A program made the position numbers and the translations under genes. A stretch of DNA of 64,000 nt. It comes from Streptomyces sp. A2-16. Lineage in GTDB: Bacteria; Actinomycetota; Actinomycetes; Streptomycetales; Streptomycetaceae. This document shows positions 52,413 through 60,355 of the stretch, piece by piece. The stretch lies in assembly GCF_018128905.1 (NCBI RefSeq), contig NZ_CP063808.1, positions 2,914,001 through 2,978,000 on the forward strand, read 5' to 3'. The notes below the pieces were generated by a model. That model was not told the DNA's origin. It made no database searches and saw only the letters and a list, made by a program, of their open reading frames with translations. Within the stretch, counting starts at the first letter, position 1, and each line of letters begins with the position of its first letter.

Positions 52413-53574
52413 GCTGCGCCGAAGCGACCGCGGTCTCCAGCCAGTTGACGTCGTAGCTGAGCACCAGCCGCCCCCCGCCGCTGAGTTCGAGGTGCGCCTG
52501 CGGGTTGTAGGCGGCGACCTGGCCCGCGGGCAGGGGCGGGGCGAAGTCCTTCTCCGGACCGTGCCACGGCCCGGTGGGGGAGCAGGCCCAGTACGAGGTC
52601 ACGGCCGCGAGCCCCTTGGTCCCCGCGGCCATGGTGAACAGCACGTACGTGCCCTCGTGCCGTACGACGGAGAAGGCGCTGCCCACCCCGGTGCGCCTCC
52701 CGTCCCCGAGCACCGGGCGCGGGCGGGCACCGGTCGTCCAGGCCGAGCCGTCCCAGTACTCCCAGGCACCCGGCTCGGCCAGCGCGCCCCTGGGCACCCG
52801 GGCCACGTACGCCGAGGAGGCGGAGCGGGACGCGGCCTGGCCGTCGTCGCCCCCGAAGACGTACGTCCACTCGCCGTCCTCGACCAGCGTCGTGCCGAAC
52901 AGCACCCGCCGGGACGGGTCCTGGACCCCCTGTTCGTCCAGGACCTTCGTGATCGACTCGACGCGCAGGTCCGGCAGCGAGAGCGTGGCGACCTCGGTGG
53001 CGGTCGGGACGCCGTAGATCCAGGGGGACGCGCCCGCCGTGCGCACCCACAGCAGGACCCGGACGACCTGCTCGTCCGAGCCGGGGGAGCGGGGCTCGAC
53101 GCGGGCCGCGACCGGCCAGCGCCACTGGTTCGGGCCCGGGTCCGGGAACAGGGGCGCCGGGAGGGTGGACTCCAGGCGGCCGTCGCGCATCAGCACCGCC
53201 GAGTTGCGCACCAGGGGCGCGCCGGCGTCGCGCCAGGCGTGCGACTCGCCGAACGGGTTGGGCGGGCCGTACACCTGGCCGAGATAGGTGTCGGAGAACA
53301 GCCACAGCAGCCGTCCGTCGGGCAGCCGCACCGAGTGGGTGCCGTCGCCGCCGGTCCAGTCGTCGGCGCGGCCGGCGTCGTCGCCGTAGCGTGCGAACTC
53401 AGCGGTGAGCCGGTCGTCCGCCGACCAGGAGGCGACGGTACGCGGTGTGCAGCCGCCCGCGTCCCGGCCGTCGCCGTCCGGGAGGGCGGTGATCAGCACG
53501 GCTGCGAGCACCAGCGCCAGCAGCAGTCCGACGCCGGTGCCGGTCCGCTGCCGTGCTCGTGCGTCCTCGGGCAC
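52348..53574 (-). CDS. Membrane-anchored or exported DUF4185/DUF5005-like beta-propeller protein
   Basis: This is a 408-residue protein with one hydrophobic N-terminal helix (about 14-34), either an uncleaved anchor or a signal peptide. The mature part has the five-bladed propeller features of DUF4185/DUF5005 (LPDGRLLWLFSDTYLG, then RRTGVGSAFSVVRHEGTYVL and WACSPTGPWHGP). This resembles GH43/GH32-type propellers. The enzymatic activity, if any, is not known. The GTG at 53574 is a provisional start; no clear ribosome binding site is seen. It overlaps the convergent transporter gene by 65 bp. Confidence 0.82.
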   Translation of the reverse strand: MPEDARARQRTGTGVGLLLALVLAAVLITALPDGDGRDAGGCTPRTVASWSADDRLTAEFARYGDDAGRADDWTGGDGTHSVRLPDGRLLWLFSDTYLGQVYGPPNPFGESHAWRDAGAPLVRNSAVLMRDGRLESTLPAPLFPDPGPNQWRWPVAARVEPRSPGSDEQVVRVLLWVRTAGASPWIYGVPTATEVATLSLPDLRVESITKVLDEQGVQDPSRRVLFGTTLVEDGEWTYVFGGDDGQAASRSASSAYVARVPRGALAEPGAWEYWDGSAWTTGARPRPVLGDGRRTGVGSAFSVVRHEGTYVLFTMAAGTKGLAAVTSYWACSPTGPWHGPEKDFAPPLPAGQVAAYNPQAHLELSGGGRLVLSYDVNWLETAVASAQLNRNVSLYRPRFVTLRLTPAR

Positions 53575-53722
53575 GGTTGGCGACGTTAGCGGCTGTCGCG
53601 CACCTGGTCCATGGGGCAGCCACAGGGCGGGTCCCCGCAGTCGAGGGCCTGGCCCTCGGCGAACGCGAGGAGTGCCCGGGTGCGCCCGCACCCCGGCCCA
53701 CGAGAACGACGCGCGTGTCCCG

Positions 53723-54640
53723 TCACGGGCGGAGTACGACCTTTCCGAGGTTGCGCCGCGACTCGATCACCTCGTGGGCCCGCGCCGCGTCCTCCAGGGC
53801 GAACTCCCCGTGCACGACGGGGCGAAGGGTGCCGTCCGTGAACATCCGCCACAGCTCCCGCCGCCACCGCTCGTACAACTCCGGCCGCTCACGGGCGATC
53901 CGCGCCATCTGGAAGCCCGTCACGGACTTGGCGCCGACGAGGAGGTCGTACGCCCGGATCGTCCCGCCGCCCGAGCTGTACGCCACCAGCCGGCCGCCCG
54001 GGACCAGTGCGGTCAGCGCCGGGGTGAGCAGCTCGCCGCCGACCGCGTCGAGGACGTAGTCGACGGGCTCTCCCCAACTGCCGTCCGTGTACAGGGCGGT
54101 GGCGTCGGCGCCGAGTCCGCGCACGAAGGCCCCCTTGGCCGGATCGGAGACCGCGCCCACGACCCGGGACGCGCCCCGGGCCCGCGCGAGCTGCACGGCG
54201 AGGTGACCGACCCCGCTCGCGGCCGCCGTGATCAGTGCCGTCTCTCCCGGCTCGGGGCGCGCCGCCTCCAGCGCGCCGAGCGCGACCAGCCCGCTGCGGA
54301 CCAGGGCGACGGCGTCGACCGCCGAGGCGGCGTCGGGGACGGGGGAGGCCATGGCCTCGTGCAGCAGCGCGAAGTCGGCGTAGCCATGGCCGAAGCACAG
54401 TCCCGTGACCCGTTCGCCGGGGCGGAAGCGGGTGGCCCCGGTGCCGACGGACACCACCTCACCGGCGAGCTCACCCCCGAGCGGCACCGGTTCGGCGGCC
54501 TCGGTCACCTTGCGGACGACCGGGAGGGTGACGCCGACCGCCTCGCAGCGCACGAGCAGCTCGCCCGGGCCCGGCTCGGGGACGGGTGCCTCCTCCAGGA
54601 ACAGCGGGCCACCCGTGGACTCGTAGCGGACGCGACGCAT
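53723..54640 (-). CDS. Zinc-binding-dehydrogenase-type quinone oxidoreductase
   Basis: This is a 305-residue MDR-superfamily protein. The catalytic domain opens with a GroES-like fold (ELLVRCEAVGVTL), followed by the Rossmann fold with AASGVGHLAVQLARARGA near residue 145. No zinc-coordinating cysteines of alcohol dehydrogenases are seen, which fits the NADPH:quinone reductase/zeta-crystallin branch. The divergent MarR gene and a double palindrome between the two indicate that MarR represses it. It reduces quinones or electrophiles, perhaps in response to antibiotics or phenolics. Confidence 0.92.
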   Translation of the reverse strand: MRRVRYESTGGPLFLEEAPVPEPGPGELLVRCEAVGVTLPVVRKVTEAAEPVPLGGELAGEVVSVGTGATRFRPGERVTGLCFGHGYADFALLHEAMASPVPDAASAVDAVALVRSGLVALGALEAARPEPGETALITAAASGVGHLAVQLARARGASRVVGAVSDPAKGAFVRGLGADATALYTDGSWGEPVDYVLDAVGGELLTPALTALVPGGRLVAYSSGGGTIRAYDLLVGAKSVTGFQMARIARERPELYERWRRELWRMFTDGTLRPVVHGEFALEDAARAHEVIESRRNLGKVVLRP

Positions 54641-54659
54641 CGACCGACCTCCCGTGGAT

Positions 54660-54708
54660 TCATTGGTGTTCCCAACGATAGGCGCGCGGTCGTTGGGAAG
54701 TCCAATGA
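54660..54708. promoter_or_regulatory. Double palindromic MarR operator
   Basis: An interrupted palindrome is formed by TCATTGG/CCAATGA outer arms (54660-54666 and 54702-54708) and TTCCCAACGA/TCGTTGGGAA inner arms (54669-54678 and 54690-54699). It lies in the 88-bp divergent space, centred between the two genes. Confidence 0.85.
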
Positions 54709-54728
54709 GTTCTGGTTAGGGTGGCCGC

Positions 54729-55166
54729 ATGGCCGAAGCACCCCTGCCCGCGATCCGCTCCCTCCCCAGCTGGCTCCTCGGCCGTGCCGCCGCCCGCGGG
54801 CGGGCCCTGGTCGCCGAGGCGCTGGCCGCCGAGGACGTGAAGATGTGGCACCACGTGGTGCTCTCCGCCGTCCGCGATCTCGCCCCCGTGGCCCAGGCCG
54901 ACCTCGGCCGCGCCGTACGGCTCGACCCCAAGGACCTCGTCGGCGTCCTCAACGACCTCCAGTCCGCCGGTCTCGTCCTGCGCGAACCGGACCCGCGCGA
55001 CCGCCGCAAGAACGCGGTGTCCCTCACGGACGAGGGGGCACGCCTGCTGAAACGCTGCGAGAAGGCAGCCCGCGAGGCCAACGACGAGCTGCTGGCCCCG
55101 CTCTCGGCGGCCGAACGCGCACAGTTCATGGACCTGTTGATCCGGATCTCCGGTACGGAGGGCTGA
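54729..55166 (+). CDS. MarR-family transcriptional regulator
   Basis: This is a 145-residue winged-helix protein with the MarR layout: N-terminal dimer helices, the recognition region VAQADLGRAVRLDPKDLVGV, and the wing RDRRKNAVSLTDEGARLL near residue 95. It should repress its own gene and the divergent oxidoreductase until a phenolic or oxidising ligand releases it. The ATG at 54729 has no strong ribosome binding site and may be leaderless. An isochorismatase-like gene follows 19 bp later. Confidence 0.93.
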   Translation: MAEAPLPAIRSLPSWLLGRAAARGRALVAEALAAEDVKMWHHVVLSAVRDLAPVAQADLGRAVRLDPKDLVGVLNDLQSAGLVLREPDPRDRRKNAVSLTDEGARLLKRCEKAAREANDELLAPLSAAERAQFMDLLIRISGTEG

Positions 55167-55185
55167 TGACGGATAACGTTCCGTC

Positions 55186-55713
55186 ATGACCGGACCCCTC
55201 GCGCTCGATCCCGCACGCAGCGCCCTCGTACTCGTCGATCTGATGGACCGGATCGTCGCGCTGCCCCTGGAGCCCCGCAAAGGCACCGAAGTCCTCGCCG
55301 CCGCAGAGGAGTTGACGACCGCCTTCCGCACGGTCGGCGCACCTGTCGTGCTCGTGCGCGTCGAGCGGCCCGGTGTCACCGACCAGCCGCCCGGCAGCGG
55401 CCTGGTGGCCGGTCTCGCCCGGCACGGCGACATCGAGATCGTGAAGCGGACCATCGGCGCCTTCCAGGGCACCGACCTGGACGCCGTCCTCCGCGAACGC
55501 GGCGTCACCACGCTGGTGCTCGGCGGGATCGCCACCAACCTCGGCGTCGAGTCCACCGCCCGCGCCGCCCTCGACCTCGGCTACGACCTCGTCTTCGTGG
55601 AGGACGCCATGGCCGCCTTCACCGCCGCCGAGCACGAGTCCTCGACACGACTCGACTTCCCGCGGCTCGGCACGGTGGTGACGGTGGATCAGGTGCGCTT
55701 CGTGGCGGGGTGA
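55186..55713 (+). CDS. Isochorismatase/cysteine-hydrolase fold protein lacking the catalytic cysteine
   Basis: This is a 175-residue alpha/beta hydrolase-like protein of the isochorismatase family. Asp18 (VLVDLMD) and Lys87 (IVKRTIGAF) of the triad are present. The nucleophilic Cys position, normally T-x-x-C-V-x-x-T-A-R, reads TNLGVESTAR, with Gly120 instead. Family members with this change exist and are thought to lack the classical hydrolase mechanism. It is co-directional with the MarR gene, 19 bp downstream, and probably shares its transcript. Confidence 0.87.
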   Translation: MTGPLALDPARSALVLVDLMDRIVALPLEPRKGTEVLAAAEELTTAFRTVGAPVVLVRVERPGVTDQPPGSGLVAGLARHGDIEIVKRTIGAFQGTDLDAVLRERGVTTLVLGGIATNLGVESTARAALDLGYDLVFVEDAMAAFTAAEHESSTRLDFPRLGTVVTVDQVRFVAG

Positions 55714-55734
55714 GGGCGGATGGGGTTCGCTTCG

Positions 55735-55766
55735 TGACGGCATGACGGCATGACGGCATGACGGCG
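55735..55766 (+). repeat. Four 8-bp tandem units after the isochorismatase gene
   Basis: TGACGGCA occurs three times without gaps (55735-55758), followed by TGACGGCG. It is a simple slippage repeat in noncoding DNA. Confidence 0.9.
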
Positions 55767-55815
55767 AATCAGCGGCGTGTCGTGGCCGGGTGACGGCTGA
55801 TCAGGTGCTGAGCCC

Positions 55816-56535
55816 TCAGACCAGTACCGTCCCGCCGTCCACGACCACCACCGAGCCGGTGCTGAAACCGCCGCGCATCAGATACAGATACGCCTCGGCG
55901 ATCTCCTCCGGCTCGCCGACCCGGCCGACGGGGAGCGACTCGGCCGCGGACGCGAACAGGCCGTCCCGCTCCTGCGTCGGCAACTCCCGCCACAGCTCGG
56001 TGCGGACCACCCCGGGCTCGACCACGTTGACCCGGATCGGGGCCAGCTCCAGGGCCAGGGCCCGCGTCAGCGACTCCATCGCCCCGGCCAGACCCGCCAC
56101 CACACTCGTCCCCGGCATGGGCCGGCGCGCGACGGTGCCCGTGGTGAGCACGACCGACCCGCCCTCGCGCAGCAGCGGTGCCCCGTGCTTGACCGCCGTG
56201 ATCGCGCCCCACAGCCGTGTGTCCAGGAAGCTCCGCGCCCGGGCGAGGTCGGTGTCCGCCAGCGCCTGGAACCGCAGCGGTTCGCCCGCCGTGAAGACGA
56301 GGTGGTCGAAGGCGCCCGTCCGCGCGAAGAAGGCCTGCACGGCCGTCTCCGAGGTGACGTCGAGGACGTCCCCCGCGACCCCCTGCGGCAACTGCTTCAG
56401 CGCCGCGTCCACACTCTCCCTCCGACGCGAGGCGACCACCACCTCGGCCCCTTCCCGCGCTGCCGCGTCCGCCACCGCCAGACCGATGCCCGATGTGCCG
56501 CCGACCACGACGATCCGCTGTCCCTGCAGGCTCAT
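55816..56535 (-). CDS. Short-chain dehydrogenase/reductase, LysR target
   Basis: This is a 239-residue classical-fold SDR. The cofactor motif is VGGTSGIGLAVADAA near residue 11, and VVASRRRE suggests NADP preference. The usual catalytic Tyr-x-x-x-Lys is not clear: the expected region reads GTVARRPMPGTSVVAGLAGA, with a Thr-Gly-Thr in place of the Ser and no Tyr-x-x-x-Lys. Catalytic activity is therefore uncertain. The C-terminal VVVDGGTVLV is typical of the family. The ATG at 56535 has GGAAGGGGAA. It is divergent to a LysR gene across a perfect palindrome. Confidence 0.88.
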   Translation of the reverse strand: MSLQGQRIVVVGGTSGIGLAVADAAAREGAEVVVASRRRESVDAALKQLPQGVAGDVLDVTSETAVQAFFARTGAFDHLVFTAGEPLRFQALADTDLARARSFLDTRLWGAITAVKHGAPLLREGGSVVLTTGTVARRPMPGTSVVAGLAGAMESLTRALALELAPIRVNVVEPGVVRTELWRELPTQERDGLFASAAESLPVGRVGEPEEIAEAYLYLMRGGFSTGSVVVVDGGTVLV

Positions 56536-56609
56536 GCCATTCCCCTTCCGTGGGTCTCGGCTCCAGCCTGCGGGCACCCCCACCGTGCCGTCCAAGACCT
56601 CTTTCGGCG

Positions 56610-56636
56610 TCGGCGATACCCTGGAGGTATCGCCGA
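56610..56636. promoter_or_regulatory. LysR operator palindrome
   Basis: Perfect inverted repeat with 11-bp arms TCGGCGATACC and GGTATCGCCGA separated by CTGGA. It is 15 bp before the LysR start and includes the T-N11-A pattern of LTTR boxes. Confidence 0.85.
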
Positions 56637-56650
56637 GGGAAAGGACGGCC

Positions 56651-57472
56651 ATGGACCTCGACCTGCGGAAAGTGCGCTATTTCGTCGCTGTGGCCGAGCT
56701 GCTGCACTTCGGGCGCGCGGCCGAACGGCTGCACATCGCCCAGCCGGTGCTGAGCCGTCAGATCAGGTCCCTGGAGAAGGACTTGGACGCGGATCTGTTC
56801 CACCGCGACAGCCATGGCGTCACCTTGACCCCGGCCGGACGCCAACTCCTCGACGACGCCCGGAACCTCCTCGCCGCCGCGCACGCCACCCGGCGCCGGG
56901 TCCACCGCGCCGCCCACGGCCCGCACCGCCTCGTCGTCGGTTTCCGGGCGGGCATCGTGCTGTCCCAGGCCCTGCGCTCCTTCTGCGCCGCCCGTCCCGA
57001 CATCGCCGTCGAGGCCCGCCGGGTCGAGTGGGACGACCAGGAGGACCTCATACTCGACGGCACCGTCGACCTCGCCTACGTACGGCCGCCGGTCCGGGAA
57101 CGCGGCCTGGAGCTGCTGCCGCTGTTCACCGAGAACCGCGTGGTGATGCTCCCCGCGGACCACCGGCTCGCGGGCAAGCGGGAGTTGCTCCTGGCCGACC
57201 TGGAGAGCGAGCCCCGGCTGCGGTACGCGGACCCCGGCCCCGACGACGTCCCGATCCGCACGATCGAGGAGAAGTTCGAGCGTGTCGTGGCAGGTCAGGG
57301 CATCACCCTCGTCCCCGAGTCCGTGGCCCGGCTGTACTCGCGGCCCGACATCACCTACGTGCCCGTCCCGGACGCGGAGCCCGACCAGGTGCTCCTGGCC
57401 TGGGAGGCGAACCGGAGATCGCCGCTCGTCGAAGCGTTCGTCGAGGCCGTGGTCGAGGGGCTGAAGGGCTGA
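56651..57472 (+). CDS. LysR-family transcriptional regulator of the SDR gene
   Basis: This is a 273-residue LTTR. The HTH lies at residues 6-65 (VRYFVAVAELLHFGRAAERL and PVLSRQIRSLE). The effector domain is somewhat short but complete, with a typical RAGI start near residue 100. The palindrome at 56610-56636 between it and the SDR gene strongly suggests autoregulation and control of that gene. Its stop codon lies inside the first unit of a 16-bp tandem repeat, so the terminal codons GLKG belong to that repeat. Confidence 0.93.
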   Translation: MDLDLRKVRYFVAVAELLHFGRAAERLHIAQPVLSRQIRSLEKDLDADLFHRDSHGVTLTPAGRQLLDDARNLLAAAHATRRRVHRAAHGPHRLVVGFRAGIVLSQALRSFCAARPDIAVEARRVEWDDQEDLILDGTVDLAYVRPPVRERGLELLPLFTENRVVMLPADHRLAGKRELLLADLESEPRLRYADPGPDDVPIRTIEEKFERVVAGQGITLVPESVARLYSRPDITYVPVPDAEPDQVLLAWEANRRSPLVEAFVEAVVEGLKG

Positions 57473-57488
57473 GGGGCTGAAGGGCTGA
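57457..57488 (+). repeat. Two 16-bp tandem units at the LysR 3' end
   Basis: GGGGCTGAAGGGCTGA occurs twice in a row (57457-57472 and 57473-57488). Related GGGCTGA copies continue to about 57513. The first unit contains the LysR stop codon. Confidence 0.9.
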
Positions 57489-57523
57489 CAGTCGAAGGGC
57501 TGAGGGCTGAAGGGTGCGGCCGC

Positions 57524-58375
57524 TCAGCTCTGGGCCGCGGTGGCGGTCTCCAGGGCGAGTCGGTGTTCTCCCGCGTACACGTTCATGTTGTGGCCGCGCA
57601 GGAAGCCGACCAGGGTGAGGCCGGTTTCGGCGGCGAGGTCGACGGCCAGGGAGGAGGGCGCGGACACGGCTGCCAGTACCGGGATGCCGGCCATGACGGC
57701 CTTCTGGGCGAGTTCGAAGGAGGCCCGGCCGGAGACGAGGAGGAGGGTGCGGGACAGGGGGAGGTTGTTGTTCTGGAGGGCGCGGCCGATGAGTTTGTCG
57801 ACGGCGTTGTGGCGGCCGACGTCCTCGCGTATGTCGAGGAGTTCGCCGTCTTCGGTGAACAGGGCGGCGGCGTGCAGGCCCCCGGTCCGGTCGAAGACGC
57901 GTTGGGCCGCGCGGAGCCGGTCGGGGAGGCAGGCGAGGAGTTCGGGTTCGACACGGACCGGGGGAGTGTCGTTGATGGGCCAGCGGGTGGTCGTGCGGAC
58001 GGCGTCCAGGCTCGCCTTGCCGCACAGGCCGCAGCTGGAGGTCGTGTAGACGTTGCGTTCGAGGGTGATGTCGGGGATGGGGACGCCGGGGGTCGTGGTG
58101 ACGTCGACGACGTTGTAGGTGTTGGAGCCGTCCGCGGTGGCGCCGGCGCAGTAGACGATGTTCTGCAGGTCGCTGTGTCGGGCGAGGACGCCTTCGCTGA
58201 CGAGGAAGCCGGCGGCGAGGGCGAAGTCGTCGCCGGGGGTGCGCATGGTGATGGCGAGGGGTTTGCCGTTGAGGCGGATCTCCAGCGGTTCCTCGGTGAC
58301 GAGTGTGTCCGGGCGGGACGAGAGGGCCCCGTCGCGGATGCGGATCACCTTGCGTCGTTCCGTGACTCGTCCCAT
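57524..58375 (-). CDS. fdhD: Formate dehydrogenase accessory sulfurtransferase FdhD
   Basis: This is a 283-residue protein of normal FdhD length. The cysteine pair in SSCGLCGKAS is Cys115 and Cys118, which take sulfur from a cysteine desulfurase and pass it to the molybdenum cofactor. LRGHNMNVYAGEHRL closes the protein, as in other FdhD sequences. The upstream neighbour is a truncated formate dehydrogenase component, so the natural client in this locus is lost. The ATG at 58375 is the clear start. Confidence 0.95.
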   Translation of the reverse strand: MGRVTERRKVIRIRDGALSSRPDTLVTEEPLEIRLNGKPLAITMRTPGDDFALAAGFLVSEGVLARHSDLQNIVYCAGATADGSNTYNVVDVTTTPGVPIPDITLERNVYTTSSCGLCGKASLDAVRTTTRWPINDTPPVRVEPELLACLPDRLRAAQRVFDRTGGLHAAALFTEDGELLDIREDVGRHNAVDKLIGRALQNNNLPLSRTLLLVSGRASFELAQKAVMAGIPVLAAVSAPSSLAVDLAAETGLTLVGFLRGHNMNVYAGEHRLALETATAAQS

Positions 58376-58382
58376 ATGTGTC

Positions 58383-58619
58383 TCAGTCCCGGTTCTGTGC
58401 GTGCTGGTAGCCGAAACGGCCCTTGCTGCAGAGGCTGCCGTGGGACACCGGTCCGTCGAGCGGGGCGGTGACCTTCACGATGTCATTGTCCTGCACATGG
58501 AGCGTGAGACCGCAGCCCGCTCCGCAGTGCGCGCACACGGTCTCGATGCGGGTCTGCGCCCCCTCGCCCCAGGTACCCGCCGCGCGCATCTCGAACTCCG
58601 ACCGGAAGGACGTGTCCAC
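58383..58619 (-). pseudogene. 5'-truncated formate dehydrogenase iron-sulfur component
   Basis: The preserved part (about 75 codons ending at 58383) contains CAHCGAGCGLTLHVQDNDIV and LCSKGRFGYQHAQNRD. This is the C-terminal [4Fe-4S] domain of the Streptomyces FDH-associated 2Fe-2S/4Fe-4S protein (about 280 residues). The N-terminal ferredoxin and cluster domains are missing; the sequence upstream of about 58607 is unrelated. GTG at 58619 could still start a small protein. It lies 7 bp upstream of fdhD on the same strand. Confidence 0.72.
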
Positions 58620-58627
58620 GAAATACT

Positions 58628-58638
58628 GTCTACAGTCT
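58628..58638. promoter_or_regulatory. GntR-type operator upstream of the OxlT-like gene
   Basis: GTCTACAGTCT, within ACTGT-CT-ACAGT. The identical sequence in inverse orientation, AGACTGTAGAC, lies at 61354-61364 in the GntR gene promoter. Confidence 0.65.
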
Positions 58639-58769
58639 GGGATCGAGCTCCGCAAGAGGCTCCGGAAACCGGCCGGTCCGACCGTTCGTCGCGTCCGGGA
58701 TACCGCTCATCGCATACGGTCGACGCGCCGCCTTTTCAACCAGCTTCTTTGTTCCTACCGTCCGGGATC

Positions 58770-60104
58770 ATGAGTCCCCCTGTCGCGCCCCCGGGGTGGA
58801 GCCGCTGGCTCGTGCCCCCGGCCGCTCTCTCGGTCCATCTCTCCATCGGACAGGCGTACGCCTGGTCCGTGTTCAAGCCGCCGCTCGAGTCCGCCCTCGG
58901 TCTCAGCGGCACACAGAGCGCACTGCCCTTCCAGCTCGGCATCGTGATGCTCGGCCTGTCCGCCGCGTTCGGCGGCACGCTCGTGGAGCGCAACGGGCCA
59001 CGCTGGGCGATGACGGTGGCCCTGATCTGCTTCTCGTCCGGCTTCCTGCTCTCCGCGCTCGGAGCCGCCACCGAGCAGTACTGGCTGATCGTCCTCGGCT
59101 ACGGCTTCGTCGGCGGCATAGGCCTCGGCATCGGCTACATCTCGCCGGTCTCCACCCTGATCAAGTGGTTCCCCGACCGGCCCGGCATGGCCACCGGCAT
59201 CGCCATCATGGGCTTCGGCGGCGGCGCGCTCATCGCCTCGCCCTGGTCGGCGCAGATGCTGGAGTCCTTCGGCTCCGACAGCTCCGGGATCGCGCTCGCG
59301 TTCCTCGTGCACGGACTGTCGTACGCCGTCTTCATGCTCCTCGGTGTCCTGCTGGTGCGCGTGCCGCGCAGCGAGAAGCCGGTCGAGAGCGCGCCCAGCG
59401 CCTTCGAGGGGCCCCAGGTCTCGGCCCGCAACGCGGTGCGCACGCCCCAGTTCTGGTGTCTGTGGGTCGTGCTCTGCATGAACGTGACCGCGGGCATCGG
59501 CATCCTGGAGAAGGCCGCGCCGATGATCACGGACTTCTTCAAGGAGACGTCGACCCCGGTCTCGGTGTCGGCAGCGGCAGGCTTCGTCGCGCTGCTGTCG
59601 GCCGCCAACATGGCGGGCCGGATCGGCTGGTCGTCGACGTCCGACCTGATCGGACGGAAGAACATCTACCGCGTCTACCTGGGCGTGGGCGCGGTGATGT
59701 ACGGGCTCATCGCACTGTTCGGCGACTCCTCCAAGCCGCTGTTCATCCTGTGTGCGCTGGTGATCCTGTCCTTCTACGGCGGCGGCTTCGCGACGATCCC
59801 CGCCTATCTCAAGGACCTCTTCGGGGCCTACCAGGTCGGGGCCATCCACGGCCGGCTGCTGACCGCCTGGTCCACGGCCGGTGTCCTCGGACCCCTGATC
59901 GTCAACTGGATCGCCGACCGGCAGGAGGACGCGGGCAAGAGCGGGTCCGACCTCTACAGCCTCTCCTTCATGATCATGATCGGGCTGCTCGTCGTCGGCT
60001 TCGTCGCCAACGAACTGGTCCGCCCCGTCAGTGCCCGTCACCACATTCCCGCACCGAGGGAGGCCGCCGATGTCACAGCCCGACACCAGTCAGAGTCCGC
60101 CTGA
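58770..60104 (+). CDS. OxlT-like MFS transporter (oxalate/formate antiporter family)
   Basis: This is a 444-residue protein with 12 predicted transmembrane helices. OxlT-family features are the SIGQAYAWSVFKPPLE first helix, FGGTLVERNGPRW and GFGGGALIASPWSAQM. OxlT exchanges oxalate for formate in Oxalobacter; here the substrate is unproved. Nearby fdhD and the FDH remnant support a formate or oxalate role. The start ATG is at 58770. The gene overlaps a small partner by 35 bp. A GntR-type operator lies about 130 bp upstream, shared with the GntR gene. Confidence 0.9.
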   Translation: MSPPVAPPGWSRWLVPPAALSVHLSIGQAYAWSVFKPPLESALGLSGTQSALPFQLGIVMLGLSAAFGGTLVERNGPRWAMTVALICFSSGFLLSALGAATEQYWLIVLGYGFVGGIGLGIGYISPVSTLIKWFPDRPGMATGIAIMGFGGGALIASPWSAQMLESFGSDSSGIALAFLVHGLSYAVFMLLGVLLVRVPRSEKPVESAPSAFEGPQVSARNAVRTPQFWCLWVVLCMNVTAGIGILEKAAPMITDFFKETSTPVSVSAAAGFVALLSAANMAGRIGWSSTSDLIGRKNIYRVYLGVGAVMYGLIALFGDSSKPLFILCALVILSFYGGGFATIPAYLKDLFGAYQVGAIHGRLLTAWSTAGVLGPLIVNWIADRQEDAGKSGSDLYSLSFMIMIGLLVVGFVANELVRPVSARHHIPAPREAADVTARHQSESA

Positions 60105-60207
60105 CCGGCGCCCGCTGATCGCCCTGGCCTGGCTCTGGGTGGGCGCTCCGCTCGCCTACGGGCTCTACGAGCTGGTGCAGAAGGCGACCCAGCTGTTCAC
60201 CGGGTAA
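60070..60207 (+). CDS. 45-residue MFS transporter small subunit
   Basis: It is read in a different frame from the OxlT gene end. The ATG at 60070 has GAGGCC upstream. The protein has one hydrophobic helix (about 16-36) after a Pro/Asp/Ser-rich start (MSQPDTSQSPPDRRPL) and ends ATQLFTG. Small one-helix proteins with this WLWVGAPLAYGLYELV helix are found directly after OxlT-like MFS genes in many actinobacteria and are annotated as MFS transporter small subunits. It should be made together with the transporter. Confidence 0.78.
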   Translation: MSQPDTSQSPPDRRPLIALAWLWVGAPLAYGLYELVQKATQLFTG

Positions 60208-60355
60208 CCGTTCGACAGGTGTTCGGGCGTCCGAGGGTGTGAGGGAAGCCGACAACTCGGGCGCCCGTTTCCTGTGGCCTTACGTGCCCGCGTACCCGTG
60301 AGTCACTGATCAGACTGGTGGATCCGGCTACCCAAGGCAACGAGGGGGACCCTCC

